A stretch of DNA of 64,000 nt from Armigeres subalbatus (taxonomy: Eukaryota; Arthropoda; Insecta; Diptera; Culicidae): NCBI RefSeq assembly GCF_024139115.2, contig NC_085141.1:165436908-165500907 (forward strand), in the 5' to 3' direction. The translations under genes were made by a program, and so were the position numbers. Positions 1-12,249 of this stretch are shown in pieces; the first letter of the stretch is position 1, and each line of letters begins with the position of its first letter. The notes beneath the pieces were generated by a model that was not told the origin of the DNA, searched no databases, and worked only from the letters and a program-made list of their open reading frames with translations.

Positions 1-1487
1 AATTCCAATCGTTCATATTTCATTTACTTACCTTTCTGTACCTGAAAACATCCTTATCATCAATTTGGAAGCAAGAAAACATATTATTCCACGCTTGCTC
101 TTGCTCCTCTGTTGACCTCCGATCGGATCCGATCCGAACTCGAGTTTTTGTTTACTTTTGCAAGAGCGAGCGAGGGGCTGCCCACTAGTGTACGTATAAA
201 ACAAACAGGGATTCAATTTGGTTTCAAAAATAAATATGTTTGATTCAAACATTTTACCATTTTGGAAGTAAACATGTATATTTTTGAAGCAAATGGATGA
301 AATTTGTATCCGTGGTGGCGCCACGATACATGATACACGTTATAATTAAACTACCCAACATATGACGATCGTTATGCAGACACACTTACGGAGCCGAATT
401 TATTGAATTCAACATTTGGCAAGCAAACATTACCGCTAGGCAATGGTAAAACTCACTGGTATTTTTTAACAGCAAGGAAGTGACCCTGATCAATTTACTT
501 ATGTTTTGTAACACTTTTTGAATTTAAATGTAAATTAACAAAATTCGTAGAGATTTAGAGATTTATAGATTTATAGATGGAATTCCGACATTCAAGACTT
601 AAGGATTTTTTAAAACGTAACGATTTTTATCACATTTTCAAGGATGATGTGATCAAAATATTTTACCTACTTGTGAGATGAGCATTAGGGTGGTTCAAAA
701 CATTGATTTTGATCCACAGTGCTCATCTGATTCTTTACCATGTTCTGAGTTTCCCCTGAAAATTTGAGCTCATTTGGATTAAAACTGATTTAGCACAAGC
801 CGTTTCAAGTTTGCATGCAAATTAGTATGGAGAAAATTATTTTTTCGTTGTACTGTTAATGAAGTTTCCCCATCAAGCGCAGGTTAAAAGAAAACCTACA
901 TAGCTAAAAGGAATACTCAACAGCTTTCACTCAGTGTAAACCGCATCTCAATTAATCGTTCCAATAATTCATGATTAGACAATGTTTTCACCACGTAAAA
1001 CACTTTTTGGTAGTTGATTTGCATTATAAATATATTAGGAGAAATATCAATATATTCAAGGGAGATTATATATTGCTGTTACAATTATTTTAAATTGATA
1101 TTTGAAAACCATCCCTAGAACGGAATAAAACTTGTAATGTTGCTTGGGATATCACCGCATGGCTAAGGAAGGCTTTTATATTACTATGGTAGATTATTGT
1201 TTAGCATGATCAATCGTTTTGAATAATTTTATGACACCAGTTAAACTTATTCATTCGCATAACAAGTTTCAATTTTGGCAGGTGTTTAGAAAGAATTGGG
1301 TATATATGAAAAAAAGATATCGAACCAGTGCATAATCTCCATCCAAGCGTTTCTCAGCTATTTTCAGAGGATTTCATACATTTATCGAGTTTGGCTTCGT
1401 TATGCTCTTTGACGCTTGAGCTTCAATAAACAAGTTATTTAGACTATAACTTGGTAATAATCGATTCCTCCTTAATTTTTTATATGA
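1..1487. other. AT-rich DNA, no recognised gene
   Basis: No open frame here resembles a known protein. The longest, on the minus strand at 28-324, is low-complexity and has no domain I recognise. I found no terminal inverted repeats, tRNA-like sequence or tandem array. It is probably intergenic or intronic DNA, or old transposon debris. Confidence 0.5.
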
Positions 1488-2690
1488 TGATTGGAAGTTG
1501 ACGGCCGCTCGACAACGGACCAGATCTTTACTGTACGGCAAATCCTTCAAAAATGCCGTGAATACCAGGACCCAACGCACCATCTGTTCATTGATTTCAA
1601 AGCGGCATACGACAGTATAAACCGCGTAGAGCTATGGCAAATTATGAACGAGACCAGCTACTCTGGGAAGCTTACCAGACTGGATGGTGTGCAAAACTGT
1701 GTGAAGATTTCGGGCGAACACTCCAGTTCGTTCGAATCGCGCCAGGCCTAAGACAAGGTGATGGACTTTCGTGCCTGTTGTTCAACATTGCGCTAGAAGG
1801 TGTCATGCGGAGAGCCGGGTGTAACAGCCGGGGTACGATTTTCAACAGATCCAGTCAATTTATTTGCTTCGCGGATGACATGGACATTGTCGGCCGAACA
1901 TTTGCAAAGGTGGCAGAACTGTACACCCGCCTGAAACGTGAAGCAACAAAAGTTGGACTGGTGGTGAATGCGTAAAAAACAAAGTACATGCTTGTGGGCG
2001 GAACCGAGCGCGACAGAGCCCGCCTGGGAAGCAGTGTTACAATAGACGGGGATACCTTCGAGGTGGTCCAGGAATTCGTCTACCTCGGATCCTTGCTAAC
2101 GGCTGACAACAACGTTAGTCGTGAAATACGAAGGCGCATCATCTGTGGAAGTCGGGCCTACTACGGGCTCCAGAAGAAACTGCGGTCGAAAAAGATTCGC
2201 CACCGCACCAAATGTGTCATGTACAAGACGCTTATAAGACCGGTTGTCCTCTACGGACATGAAACATGGACAATGCTCGAGGAGGACTTGCAAGCACTCG
2301 GAGTATTCGAGAGACGGGTGCTTAGGACCATCTTTGGCGGTGTACAAGAAGACGGTGTGTGGCGGCGAAGAATGAACCATGAGCTCGCCCAACTCTACGG
2401 CGAACTCAGTATCCAGAAGGTAGCTAAAGCCGGAAGGGTACGATGGGCAGGACATGTTGCAAGAATGCCGGACAGCAACCCTGCAAAGATGGTGTTCGCT
2501 TCCGATCCGGCAGGTACGAGACGACGTGGAGCGCAGCGAGCGAGATGGGCAGACCAGGTGCAGAACGACTTGGCGAGCGTGGGGCGTATCCGAGGATGGA
2601 GAGATGCGGCCTCGAACCGTGTATTGTGGCGTCAAATTGTTGATTCAGTGTTATCTGTTTAGATGTTAACTAAATAAATGAATGATTGAA
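1488..2690 (+). pseudogene. RTE-clade non-LTR retrotransposon relic, reverse transcriptase
   Basis: This is a 5'-truncated copy of an RTE-type element. The readable protein starts inside the reverse transcriptase (GRSTTDQIF, then LFIDFKAAYDSIN), continues through GLRQGDGLSC and the catalytic FADDMDI box, and ends with the C-terminal GHETWTML, WAGHVARMP and GTRRRGAQRARW blocks typical of these elements in mosquitoes. The apurinic-type endonuclease half is missing. It is broken by a frame change near 1742, just before the LRQGDG box, by a small deletion near 1680, and by an in-frame TAA at 1973-1975. A short AATGAATG-like tail follows the stop at 2660-2662, as expected for an RTE 3' end. RTE elements move by target-primed reverse transcription in the nucleus. 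This copy is dead. Confidence 0.9.
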
Positions 2691-2753
2691 AGAAAAAAAT
2701 CGAGGAAACTCATTTAGAAGTGACGTGGTAAATAATTGACTGTTTTACAACTA

Positions 2754-2942
2754 CACCCAGGTTTTTTTTTACACGGTTGGAATTCATCAATTTCTCGGTA
2801 AACCCGAACTTTCACAACTTTTTAAATACCCCCTGAATTTTCTTTGTTTTTTGTGAATTTTTGGTGGGGTCAACTCATTGTTTCATTGACGCTGAAGGTC
2901 TTAAACGACTAAAACCAAACCGTGTAAAAAAAAACCTGGGTG
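2754..2942. mobile_element. TA-flanked MITE, 189 bp
   Basis: Both ends carry the inverted repeat CACCCAGGTTTTTTTTTACA, continuing through CGGTT-type sequence for about 27 bp. Each end is bordered by TA (2752-2753 and 2943-2944). This is the layout of a non-autonomous Tc1/mariner-type element. No coding capacity. Confidence 0.75.
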
Positions 2943-2944
2943 TA

Positions 2945-3621
2945 AAAGGTTCCGTTTAAGGGAGAAAAAAAAGTTGTTTGGGACCCTCGGTAGATTTTTT
3001 TCAAATAGTCACGAAATGAAAGCCTAAAGGGTCAAACACAATGGACACGTTTGCGTGCGTTTTGACAGTTTTCCCATGTGTTTGGCCCATAAGAGCTATA
3101 TTTTCACGTAGTGAAAGTATTAGCGATGCTCTTTTTTTTTTGTCACACACCGCGTTGAATTTTCTTGATTTTATAAAATCAATGATGATTTCTTTTCAAA
3201 TTAACTCGCATGCATAATCCCATTTTTGAGAATTCCCAAATTGTTATCAATTTGTGAATATGATTTGACAGAGAGAAACGAACTTTTGTGAACAAACTGC
3301 CCGATATGAGAGCCTGATATAAATACAATTCAAACATAATTACGTTTGTGGTACAATCTTTATATAAAAATGAGTTTGCATTTCCTTTGAGGCAATATAA
3401 CTCACGAACGGGTTGACCGATTTGTACGGGTTTCTCATTAATCGATTCGTCTTGAGGACTGCTGTGTTATAAAATATCACTAAATTTTGAGGAGAAAGTT
3501 GAGAAATTGTGAAAATACAATTTTGATGCGAGTTGTAAGGAAACCCAATACGATCGCGCTAAAAATGATCTAGAGTGCGGCGCTGAATGAACTCAACAAT
3601 TGACAGTAAGAATACAAAATA
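2945..3621. other. AT-rich spacer, no recognised gene
   Basis: No coding sequence or complete repeat is recognised. The stretch around 3405-3460 reads like a fragment of a dispersed repeat, but I cannot assign it. Confidence 0.4.
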
Positions 3622-4005
3622 TAGTCGACTCTGTAAATCTCGATGTTCTATATCTCAATTTCTCTCCCTATGTCGATGGTTTCCTCGGTCCCTACAATCT
3701 ACATACATTTTGGCTTTCTACATATCAATAACTTCCCTATCTTGAAATCTTTCTATCCCGATGTGTAGTAATAGTATTTTGTTCTGGATTCACTCTCCTA
3801 TGTCGATATGTTCAAATTTTAGGCTACTAGACCATATTTGGACGATAACAGTACAGATCAACAATCAGCAATGATATTTGTTTTGTTGTCGGTTTTCATA
3901 GCAACAAGCTGTTTTGGATCTACTACCCATTTACATTTTCCTTCCATTCCTCGATCTCTCCCTATCTCGATGGTCCCTTCAATATCGAGATGTGGAGAGC
4001 GACTG
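3622..4005. mobile_element. TA-flanked inverted-repeat element, 384 bp
   Basis: The left end (AGTCGACTCTGTAAATCTCG) and the reverse complement of the right end (AGTCGCTCTCCACATCTCG) are imperfect inverted repeats, with TA at 3620-3621 and 4006-4007. Internally it repeats ATCTCGAT/CTCTCCCTAT motifs on both strands. Likely a diverged non-autonomous Tc1/mariner-type MITE. The short open frame across its right end is not a credible gene. Confidence 0.6.
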
Positions 4006-4169
4006 TAGTAAAATCCCGAGCAAGATCGGATACGTTCAACGAGTTGGTCTTGCGAAAGTATCGAAAAATAATCTATTAAATCCCAAAAAATATCTGATAT
4101 TGGATACGAAATCGAGAAAGCACAATAAAATAGGCGTAATTAAGTTTAGCCGAAATATGTCACCGTAAT

Positions 4170-4330
4170 GCTACGTTTTGAAAGGGCAAGTGAATTGAAC
4201 AGCTTATTTTAATGCAATTTACTTGCCAAGAGTTGAACATGTTCAACTTACTGTCCGTTCAAGTGAGTTGAGCGAAGCGCGTTTAATCCAAGCGACTTGT
4301 TCAATTCACTTTCCATGTCTAAATGTAGCC
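4170..4330. mobile_element. Small inverted-repeat MITE, about 161 bp
   Basis: Left end GCTACGTTTTGAAAGGGCAA and right end, reversed, GCTACATTTAGACATGGAAA share an inverted repeat that continues through AGTGAATTGAACA. No clear TSD could be fixed, so the superfamily is open. Confidence 0.55.
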
Positions 4331-5000
4331 AAATAATCATACCCATTATGATAAGCGTAACATAACAAAACGCAATCGGATGAGTGTCATCTTCATGGCT
4401 TTCCACTAAAGATACATATTCATTCAATCAATGGTGGACAGCAAAAAGTTTTCAATTCATAATAAGTTGCAACGCAGGTGTTAAGTTCCAGTAGGAATTT
4501 AGGACACCGAAGAGGAAGAAGAATGATGCATTGGAATAATATCGATAATATTCAGAAAGAATGAATTATTGGCAGTGGCTGATTTTCTACTCGCCGCTGT
4601 CACATCCAGGCGCTATAGTATATGCGCAAAACAGCCAGCAAGAGTTAACCGCCTGGAATTTGTATGGCGAAAGTCATCTAATGCGGGTTTTCTCAAAATA
4701 AGAAACTTTTCATGAAAAACTATTTGGTACCGATTATGTAGGAAGATGTCCGCTACCATGCCTATCAAATATTTTTTTGATGAAAGTGCTTAATTTTGAG
4801 AAATCGAACATTAGATGCTTTTCGCCATACTGATTTCAGAAAGTTAACTCCAAGTGTGCCGCTGTAAGCACGCTCAAAGCAGGCGATTCATTAATCAAAT
4901 TTCTTGCTGAAGAAAATGATAGAAATGTTTACAGTGGAACAATCATTTTAATGTTTGCGGAACGGCTTTCACAGTTTGAACGATTGAAGCAAAGGTGTAG
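4331..5000. other. Spacer, no recognised gene
   Basis: No convincing coding sequence. A short imperfect inverted similarity involves TTTCGCCATAC/GTATGGCGAAAG near 4662-4690 and 4815-4840, perhaps another old MITE, but its ends are not clear. Confidence 0.35.
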
Positions 5001-5253
5001 CACAGAGAAACAGACGTCTCACTTAAAACAAAATGCAATCAGAATCATCGTCACGGAAACATAGTCGCCCAATGCTAAAATCATTGTGTTTGGTCAAGCG
5101 GCAACCAGATGGCGGTAGTGCGCAAGCGTCAAACACAAGCAAAATCGATGGAAGCGCCATCGGTGGCTGATTGACCACCTACCAAAAATTAAATCAACCG
5201 TTAAAAAGGTGAACGATGTAACATACATTGAGTTAGACGTCTGTTTCTCTGTG
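5001..5253. mobile_element. MITE, 253 bp, with 7-bp TSD
   Basis: The ends are exact inverted copies of CACAGAGAAACAGACGTCT. The direct repeat GGTGTAG flanks the element at 4994-5000 and 5254-5260. The CAGAGAAA-type end and 7-8 bp duplication fit a hAT-like MITE. No coding capacity. Short open frames on both strands are by-products. Confidence 0.75.
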
Positions 5254-5303
5254 GGTGTAGTTTGACTGCTTTGCACTGCTTCATCGAAATATTTACAGTA
5301 GTG

Positions 5304-5348
5304 TTTGCATTTAACAAAGTCGATATTTTGCATTTAACAAAGTCGATA
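5304..5348 (+). repeat. 22-bp direct repeat, two copies
   Basis: The sequence TTTGCATTTAACAAAGTCGA(TA) occurs at 5304-5325 and again at 5327-5348, separated by one base. This looks like a small local tandem duplication. Confidence 0.8.
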
Positions 5349-6144
5349 ATCGATTTATTGAAAAATGTATGGACATCCCCACACTGTAAAATGTCATCGA
5401 ACAACTGTATGACTACTCACCGGAAGATGGCAGGAGGGTTTTCCAGCACAAGCTAGAAAAAAACATGTTTAGATTCCTCTTTGCTCGCTAGATGATGTTG
5501 TTATCACCGGCAAATTGTTCGCCATTTCGTTGTATGGAAAAACTCGAAGTGAACCATATTGTTAATATAATATATTTGGTGTAAGGCTACCGAGAGAGAG
5601 CGAGAGGCATCAACACGGAGAAACACGTTGACTCATTAATGGGTACCCAAGTAACCACTAAGCCGTTAAAAATGGCATTAATTCGATTCTATGGTCGCAT
5701 GAACGACATGGTAACAGTGCTGATAAGGTCTAAATTGCACTTGAGTGCTGCTCGAAAGTCGTTTTTGGCGAATTATTCGGCTGATAAAGTGCATGCCCCT
5801 ACACGGACAGATAAATCAACCCAAACTTTGAGTTCAATATACGCACTCATGAGAATATCGCAGAGAAAATTTACCCAAATTTGGGTAGTTTTCCCTTTCT
5901 TTCCCATGATTGCTATCAAAACTAGAGCAAGATGCAAACACCTTGCTCAGCCCAATAACCCAAATTTGAGTAAATTCAATATTCTCTATTTTGGGTTGAT
6001 TAAGGTCCGCTTTGGATAAATTAAACTCAGCTTTGGGTAAATTGTTTACATGGGATCAAAGGCAAACTACCTAGTGCCAGAAAAGTCATTTTACTCAAAT
6101 TTGGGTTATTGGCTCAAACCACGGTTTTGAGTGCGAACAACCGT

Positions 6145-7595
6145 TGTAATGTTGTAGCATTCTACCGATCAAGCTTTGAATTTTCTATATAAAAAAAAAT
6201 CAATGAACTCAAAATCCCACCTATTCGCTGTCAATATCGAAATCAAGTCAAAATTTCTCTAACACAATACACTACCCCTAAGCAGAAAACACGAAACATT
6301 GTACTATAAAGCTAAAGGCAAAATCGCAGATAGGCTCATTATTTTCGAGTCTTTGGACAGAGCTGCAGCAACAGGGAGCAGAAAACAAAAATCGTGTATT
6401 CCTATCCCAGGCAAGCCATCAATCTCGAGCAAGCGAGCCTCAGCGTGGATCACCGATAACCAGTGGCTGGCCTCTATCTATCCTATCGGTCGGCAAGCGA
6501 GCCACGAGAAGTTTGCCCTTTCCAAACAGCAGCCCGTTCGACCGGCTTAGTGCCAGGGTCAACCGACCCGGAGTTTTTTCGTCGCTTCATCTCATGCTTG
6601 CTCGATCTGGTGTTGCTTGACCGAAAATTGCAATTATCATTGCAGCTCCGCTTCCACGTACGAAAGAGTTACAAAGAGAGTTAATTACCTACCTAGCTCA
6701 AATCTGTGCGCTCTAGTTCCAGTCCAACAGACAGTAAGTTTTCTGTGCTAAATTATAGCCAAAGTGATACCTACCTAAAATTATTTTGCTTTGCTATCGT
6801 TCAGAAATAGGTAGAAGTGCGAAATAGTATCCGTATTCTAAGTATCACCGCGTGTGCATAGATTGAAGTAAAACCGATGTAAGATGTGTGCCCTATTGTG
6901 CTTTTGATCATTACCTAAAGCAGATATTTTATCGAATACAGCTCCCATGTGAGGTCGGTTTTTTTGGTGATACGGTTTCATCGTCCGTTGGCGCGCAAAG
7001 TTGGCGAGCAACATCCGGGGCGACGGCGCAGCCTGTTGGCTGGAGCAGTGACCAATAGCTAGCTAGCAACGCGAGTGCGAGAGAGCCAGTCTCCGGCACC
7101 ATGAGAAAAATTGTAGAAGTGCACACGAACAGAACATGAACAGTGATCGATCGATATTTTGAACAGTACTGGCCAGTTAGGTCCTAATTAGGGAGTTAGG
7201 TTTAAGCTGAAAACTAGGGGTAAGTGATTAAACGAATGATTCGGCCGAATTTCTGATCAGAGAATAAAATGTTGTCAAATAAAGTTGTGGAATTTGTGTT
7301 AGCTAAAATTGTTGCGTAAGATTTGTTGACTTGAGAAGTGTTAATTTAGATTTTTAATTTTGCTGGTGGTGGTGAATTTTTAAAATTTGATCGTCTCTCT
7401 ATCCTTCCATTTTCGAACCTGCGACTTACCGGGGGGTGTTACCGGGCAAAAGTGTTTGTACGTAACAGGAGGTCGGCATTCAGGAGAACCTGATTGGCGC
7501 TTAAGCTGATTTCTAATAACGAGGACGGTTTTTTTTTATTAAATAGGATCCACACATTGGTGGAATTTTCAGTGGGCCACCTGGAGAACGTTACA
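6145..7595 (+). repeat. 5' LTR, 1451 bp
   Basis: It begins TGTAATGTTGTAGC, ends GAACGTTACA, and is repeated almost exactly at 14787-16550. Differences include a 9-bp GTGCGTGCG-type segment present only in the 3' copy near 16126 and the SINE in the 3' copy. The short open frames in the LTR occur identically in both copies and are not genes. Confidence 0.95.
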
Positions 7596-7597
7596 TC

Positions 7598-7615
7598 TGG
7601 CGCCCAACGTGGGGC
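7598..7615 (+). other. Primer-binding site, tRNA-Lys type
   Basis: TGGCGCCCAACGTGGGGC lies two bases after the 5' LTR. It is the exact complement of the last 18 bases of animal tRNA-Lys(CTT) including CCA. It primes minus-strand DNA synthesis. Confidence 0.9.
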
Positions 7616-7697
7616 CCCGTTTACAGTGGTTCTATCATTTTAAAATTTTGTTTGTTACTCTTTATTTTTGAAATTCTTATTCAATTATTTGTGCGGT

Positions 7698-9008
7698 ATG
7701 GAGAGAAATAATAGATCACTTGACAGTATGTTCAATGACATGAATTTCGAGGATTTTGAATCCACTGCTCATCCGAATCGAAATGTGAGATACGTGCCAA
7801 TGACGAAGTGGGGAATTAGTTACGATAATGAAAACGGGAGCTTGAGTGTAACGGACTTTATCGAATCGGTTGAGCGTAAAGCTAGAATATACCGCGTTTC
7901 TGATTATGAGCTATGTGAGAATTTCGGTGAGTTGCTGGGAGGTAATCCTCTCATTTGGTATCGTGCGTTTAAAGATAGGTATATAACTTGGAGTAGTTTG
8001 AATACGAAGTTTGCACAACAATTCACTAAAGCGGATAACGATTATTTAGTTGAACGGCAGATTCAATCGCGATTACAGCTGCCTGGAGAGAGTTTTGGAA
8101 TTTATTATGCGTGCATGGAATTGCTATTCAAAAAACTAAGCCAAAGAAAGTCAGAAAAAGATAAACTGGATTATTTGATTAGGAATTTAGACGAATTTTA
8201 TTTAAATCGTATTCAGGAAACACAAATCAATTCGATAAGCGATTTAGCAAATTTTTGCGATGGGCTTGAGCGGAGCAGGAAAATATTAAGGCGAAGAAGA
8301 CTCAGTCAGTATCCTCTGGCAGAACCTTCTTTACAGGGACGTGTCATGCAAAGATCTAGAATAAATGAGGTTAGGTTTGACGACCAGTATTTACAGAAAC
8401 AGGGAGAGCGTTCCGAGCAAACTTGTGAGTTGAGTTCGAACAATTTACTTAGCGTGACACAACAAGGGAACAATCATTCTGGTTGCAACCCTAGTCAATA
8501 TGTGGCGGGCAATCAAACTGGTTACAATCAGCCCTGTGAAACTGCTTTCTGTTCAAGTTTATTTGATCAGGCAAGCAATCGATTAGCCGCGACACAGTCT
8601 TCTCGAAACAATCATTGTTCGCAATTTTCAGACCAGGCGTCGAATCGTGTCTTACTAGACTATGGTCCTAGAGTAAGCCAAGATCGTAGTAACAGTTTTT
8701 GGACTCCACTGCAGCATGGCAATGAGCAAGGTTTTTGCCTAGGCCAACAGCAGTTTTTATCTCAGTAACGTACGAGTACGCTGGATGCTGGCAGACAGGA
8801 GGTTAGTCACATACCTCAAATAACATCTGAGTGTGCTGCTATACGAGAATTTTCTGGAAAATGCTTTAACTGCAAAGAAAGTGGGCATAATTGGAGAAGT
8901 TGTCTAAAACCCAAACGATTCTTCTGTCATCGTTGTGGTACTGATGGAAACACCATGCGCTCTTGCCCAAACTGTTCGGGAAACCGAGCACCGGAACCAA
9001 GACCGTAG
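7698..9008 (+). pseudogene. gag: gag of the LTR retrotransposon, one in-frame stop
   Basis: Gag is the nucleocapsid/capsid polyprotein. I place the start at the ATG at 7698, which gives MERNNRSLDSMF. The capsid-like part includes the segment LIWYRAFKDRYITWSSL and the downstream residues typical of retrotransposon gag. The frame stops at TAA 8766-8768 but continues cleanly in the same frame to TAG 9006-9008. The readthrough section encodes a CCHC zinc knuckle (CFNCKESGHNWRSC) followed by a second cysteine-rich unit (CHRCGTDGNTMRSC). The stop is therefore a point mutation within gag, not its natural end. The Gln/Asn/Ser-rich linker (about residues 215-355) is low-complexity. pol overlaps its end in the -1 frame. 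Confidence 0.88.
8966..8972 (+). promoter_or_regulatory. Candidate -1 ribosomal frameshift heptamer
   Basis: CCCAAAC lies inside the 64-nt gag/pol overlap (8945-9008) and is phased as C CCA AAC in the gag frame. This is the X XXY YYZ layout needed for simultaneous slippage into the pol frame. A downstream structure was not worked out, so function is inferred. Confidence 0.55.
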
Positions 9009-10587
9009 AGGGAACTCTTGATTCCGGTACATTTCTGAATCTCTCAAATCTTCATATACATGAAATCCTTTATCAGCCAAATGACAACCGCCCTTTTGCA
9101 AAAGTAGCAATTTTCGGAAAATCAATACTAGGCCTTCTAGACTCGGGAGCATCAATTTCCATACTTGGAAAAGGATGTTACACACTAGCGAAACAATTAG
9201 AACTTAGCCTTTTTAAAATTAAATCCTCGATTTCGACAGCTGATGGTTCGGTTCACGAAATCGCTCACTGCGCATATGTTCCTTTCACATTTAAAGGTAG
9301 AACGGAGGTTGTTCTCACAGTTTTATCGGAAGCTGTATCGAATCCGTTAGTGCTCGGGATAGATTTCTGGACCTCGTTCGGAATAAGTCCTCAAACGGCC
9401 AATGAAATACTTGCAACCCATCCGGTAGTTTCTAAGGAATCTGATACGCGAATCTCTACATGCAGTCCAAAGCAACAAACAATAATGAATGAAGTCATTA
9501 GCGAGTTCCAGCCTTACGTGGAGGGTAGTTTAACAAGAACCAATCTGATTGAACATTTTATCGATACGGGAGGTAACGAACCAATCAAACAAAAATATCA
9601 TCCAGTGTCACCTTACGTGCAAAAGGAAATAGACAGAGAATTGAAAAGAATGCTAGACCTTAAAGTGATTCAACCCTCAGCAAGTCCGTGGTCCAACCCG
9701 GTGGTGACGGTGAAAAAACCTGATGGAAGCGTTAGATTGTGTTTAGACTCGCGCAAATTGAATTCGGTTACAAAAAAGGACGCGTACCCGTTACCCCATA
9801 TCGCAGGAATATTAGGCAGATTCGAAGGAACGCGTTATGTTTCAAAAATCGACTTGAAGGACGCATTCTGGCAGATACCTCTAGAAGCCAGCTCGCGCGA
9901 GAAAACCGCTTTTACAGTTCCAGGGCGAGGATTATTTGAATTCGTAGTAATGCCGTTCGGTCTCCATAATGCTCCGCAAACTCAATGTCGGTTGATGGAT
10001 AAAGTTCTCGGGGTAGATCTACAACCCTACGCATTTGTATATCTTGATGATATTATCATCTGCACGAAAACCTTTGCACATCACATAAGTATCTTGCGCG
10101 AAATAGCAAAACGGTTGAAAGCCGCGAATTTATCTATAAATTTAGATTTAGCGATAGTGATGGAATTCGAACTGACCCCGATAAGGTTAAGGCTATCATT
10201 CAATACCCTCCGCCTTCTAGTGTGAAAGAAGTGCGTCGCTTGGTAGGTCTCGTGAATTGGTATCGCCGGTTTATTCAAAATTTTTCAACGATTATCGCCC
10301 CAATTACGGAATTACTCAAACAACCGAAGAAGAAGTTTTCTTGGACAAAGCAGGCAAATGTTGCATTCTTGAAGCTTAAAAGCGCGCTTTGCTCTGCCCC
10401 GCTTCTAACTTGTCCTGATTATGATCTTCCCTTTTTCGTCCAATGTGACGCGTCGGATGTAGGAATCGGTGCTGTGTTATGGCAAAAACATTCGGATGGC
10501 GAAAAGGTCGTTGCTTACATGAGTCAGAAGCTTACAAATTCGGAGCAGAAATACAGTAGTTCAGAACGCGAATGTTTGGCAGTATTA

Positions 10588-10727
10588 GGGGCAAGCCAGA
10601 GTAAACGCGACGAGCGATGCGACGCGACGCGACAGTGCAATTTGACAGCCTGATGATAATGATTGTTATTCTTTTACGTGAGTCGCGTCGCGTCGCATCG
10701 CTCGTCGCGTTTACTCTGGCTTGGCCC
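10588..10727. mobile_element. Harbinger/PIF-like MITE inside RNase H, 140 bp
   Basis: A nearly complete inverted repeat of about 40 bp per arm (GGGGCAAGCCAGAGTAAACG left, GGGCCAAGCCAGAGTAAACG right) surrounds a short loop. TTA duplicates flank it at 10585-10587 and 10728-10730, the 3-bp target of the PIF/Harbinger superfamily. It has no coding capacity. Removing the element plus one TTA (143 bp) joins the two RNase H halves in the same frame. Confidence 0.9.
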
Positions 10728-11575
10728 TTAGTCGCTGTCGAAAAATTTCGACTGTATATAGAAGGAGTAGGTTTCACCGTCATTACGGATCACGAATCGT
10801 TGAAATGGTTGATGAACTTGAAGGACCCTAGCGGACGACTTGGGCGATGGGCGCTTAAACTTCAGGGTTTCGATTATACGATCATTCATAGAAAAGGCAT
10901 CCACAATGTGGTGCCCGATGCACTGTCGCGCGCGATAAACAGTGTATTGGCAATAACAGTCGATGATAAACATGCTACGTGGTACAACGAGTTATTTAAA
11001 CTAGTTCAAGAGGATCCTTCCGAAACTCGGGATTATCAAATTCGCGAAGGCAAGTTATATCGGTATCAGAAATCGAACCGAGGCTTATTATACAACTGGA
11101 AACTTGTTGTTAGTCCGGTCGAGAAAATAGACATATTGCGAAGGAATCACGATGAAGTAGCTCATTTAGGCATCACCAAAACGATAAATAGAATTTGTGA
11201 AAATTACTTTTGGAGGGACATGCGCAAAGAGATAACTGAATACGTACGATCGTGTGAAATTTGCAAAGCAAGCAAGCCAGTGAATTCGAATGCACGCGCG
11301 CCGATGGGAACTAGAAAAAAAAACGCGGAATACCCTTTCCAAGTAATATCAATGGATTTTATAGGCGTTCTTCCCAAATCTAAAACCGGAAATACAGTTC
11401 TTTTTGTTGTATCAGATTGGTATTCAAAGTTTGTTTTCCTGCATCCAATGAGTAGAGCTGAAACTGCTAACTGAAACTGTCATTTCCGATAACGGGAGTC
11501 AGTTTACTAGCCACGCTTTTCGCAAATTTTTAGATTATTATGGAATAAATCACTTCAAAAATGCAGTTTATCACC

Positions 11576-12005
11576 AGTTTTATATTTATCCAATTTTATT
11601 GAAACTATATAACTATATGCCATATGCCAAAAAAAAACAGCCATCAGGGCACCCGATTGAAGCGATTTGGATAGGAAGAGTGGAATCGCCAACTTCCTAT
11701 TGTTAACATCTCGTGGATAAAGGGCGGGCTCTTCTCCCCATCTATTGGGTCAATCTGGGAAACGAGGGCTAGATTATATTATTGTATGTACGAACTTTCT
11801 TCTGGAAGGAGATTCTCTTTTCATCCCGTGGATTCGCATAAGTGTCTCTGCTTATGGAACCACCCCACCCATTTTTGGCCCTTCATACAGGAGTTTGATG
11901 AAATACAAACAATAATATAATCATGATCAAATTGTTTGTCAGATATGGCCAGTGCTATCGGCAGGTGCCTTGCTACAATAGATGGTAGTATCATCATCAT
12001 CATCA
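11576..12005 (+). mobile_element. Retroposon insertion in integrase, (ATC)n tail
   Basis: A 430-bp insertion splits the integrase core after the INHFKNAVYH coding stretch. It is flanked by 21-bp direct repeats (11555-11575 and 12006-12026) and ends in a run of ATC units at about 11987-12007. A long TSD plus a 3' microsatellite tail indicates target-primed reverse transcription. I recognise no protein, so it may be a SINE or a strongly 5'-truncated LINE. Confidence 0.75.
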
Positions 12006-12249
12006 TCAAAAATGCAGTTTATCACCCCCAGAATAATCCTGCCGAACGAGTAAATAAGGTAATTATGTCTTCGATTAGGGCTTATTTAGGAGAGAATGCT
12101 TCTCATAAAGACTGGGACAGAGATGTAGCTAAGATTGGATATGCAATAAACACCAGCGTACATGAATCCACAAAACTTTCTCCATATTTCGTAATATTTG
12201 GACGGAATCACGTCCGTCACGGGAAAGAATATGGCTTAAGGCTCAAGGC

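Noticed and set aside
6929..7126. Minus-strand frame repeated at 15879-16076 as a duplicated gene
   Set aside because: Both copies lie in the two LTRs and simply reflect LTR identity.
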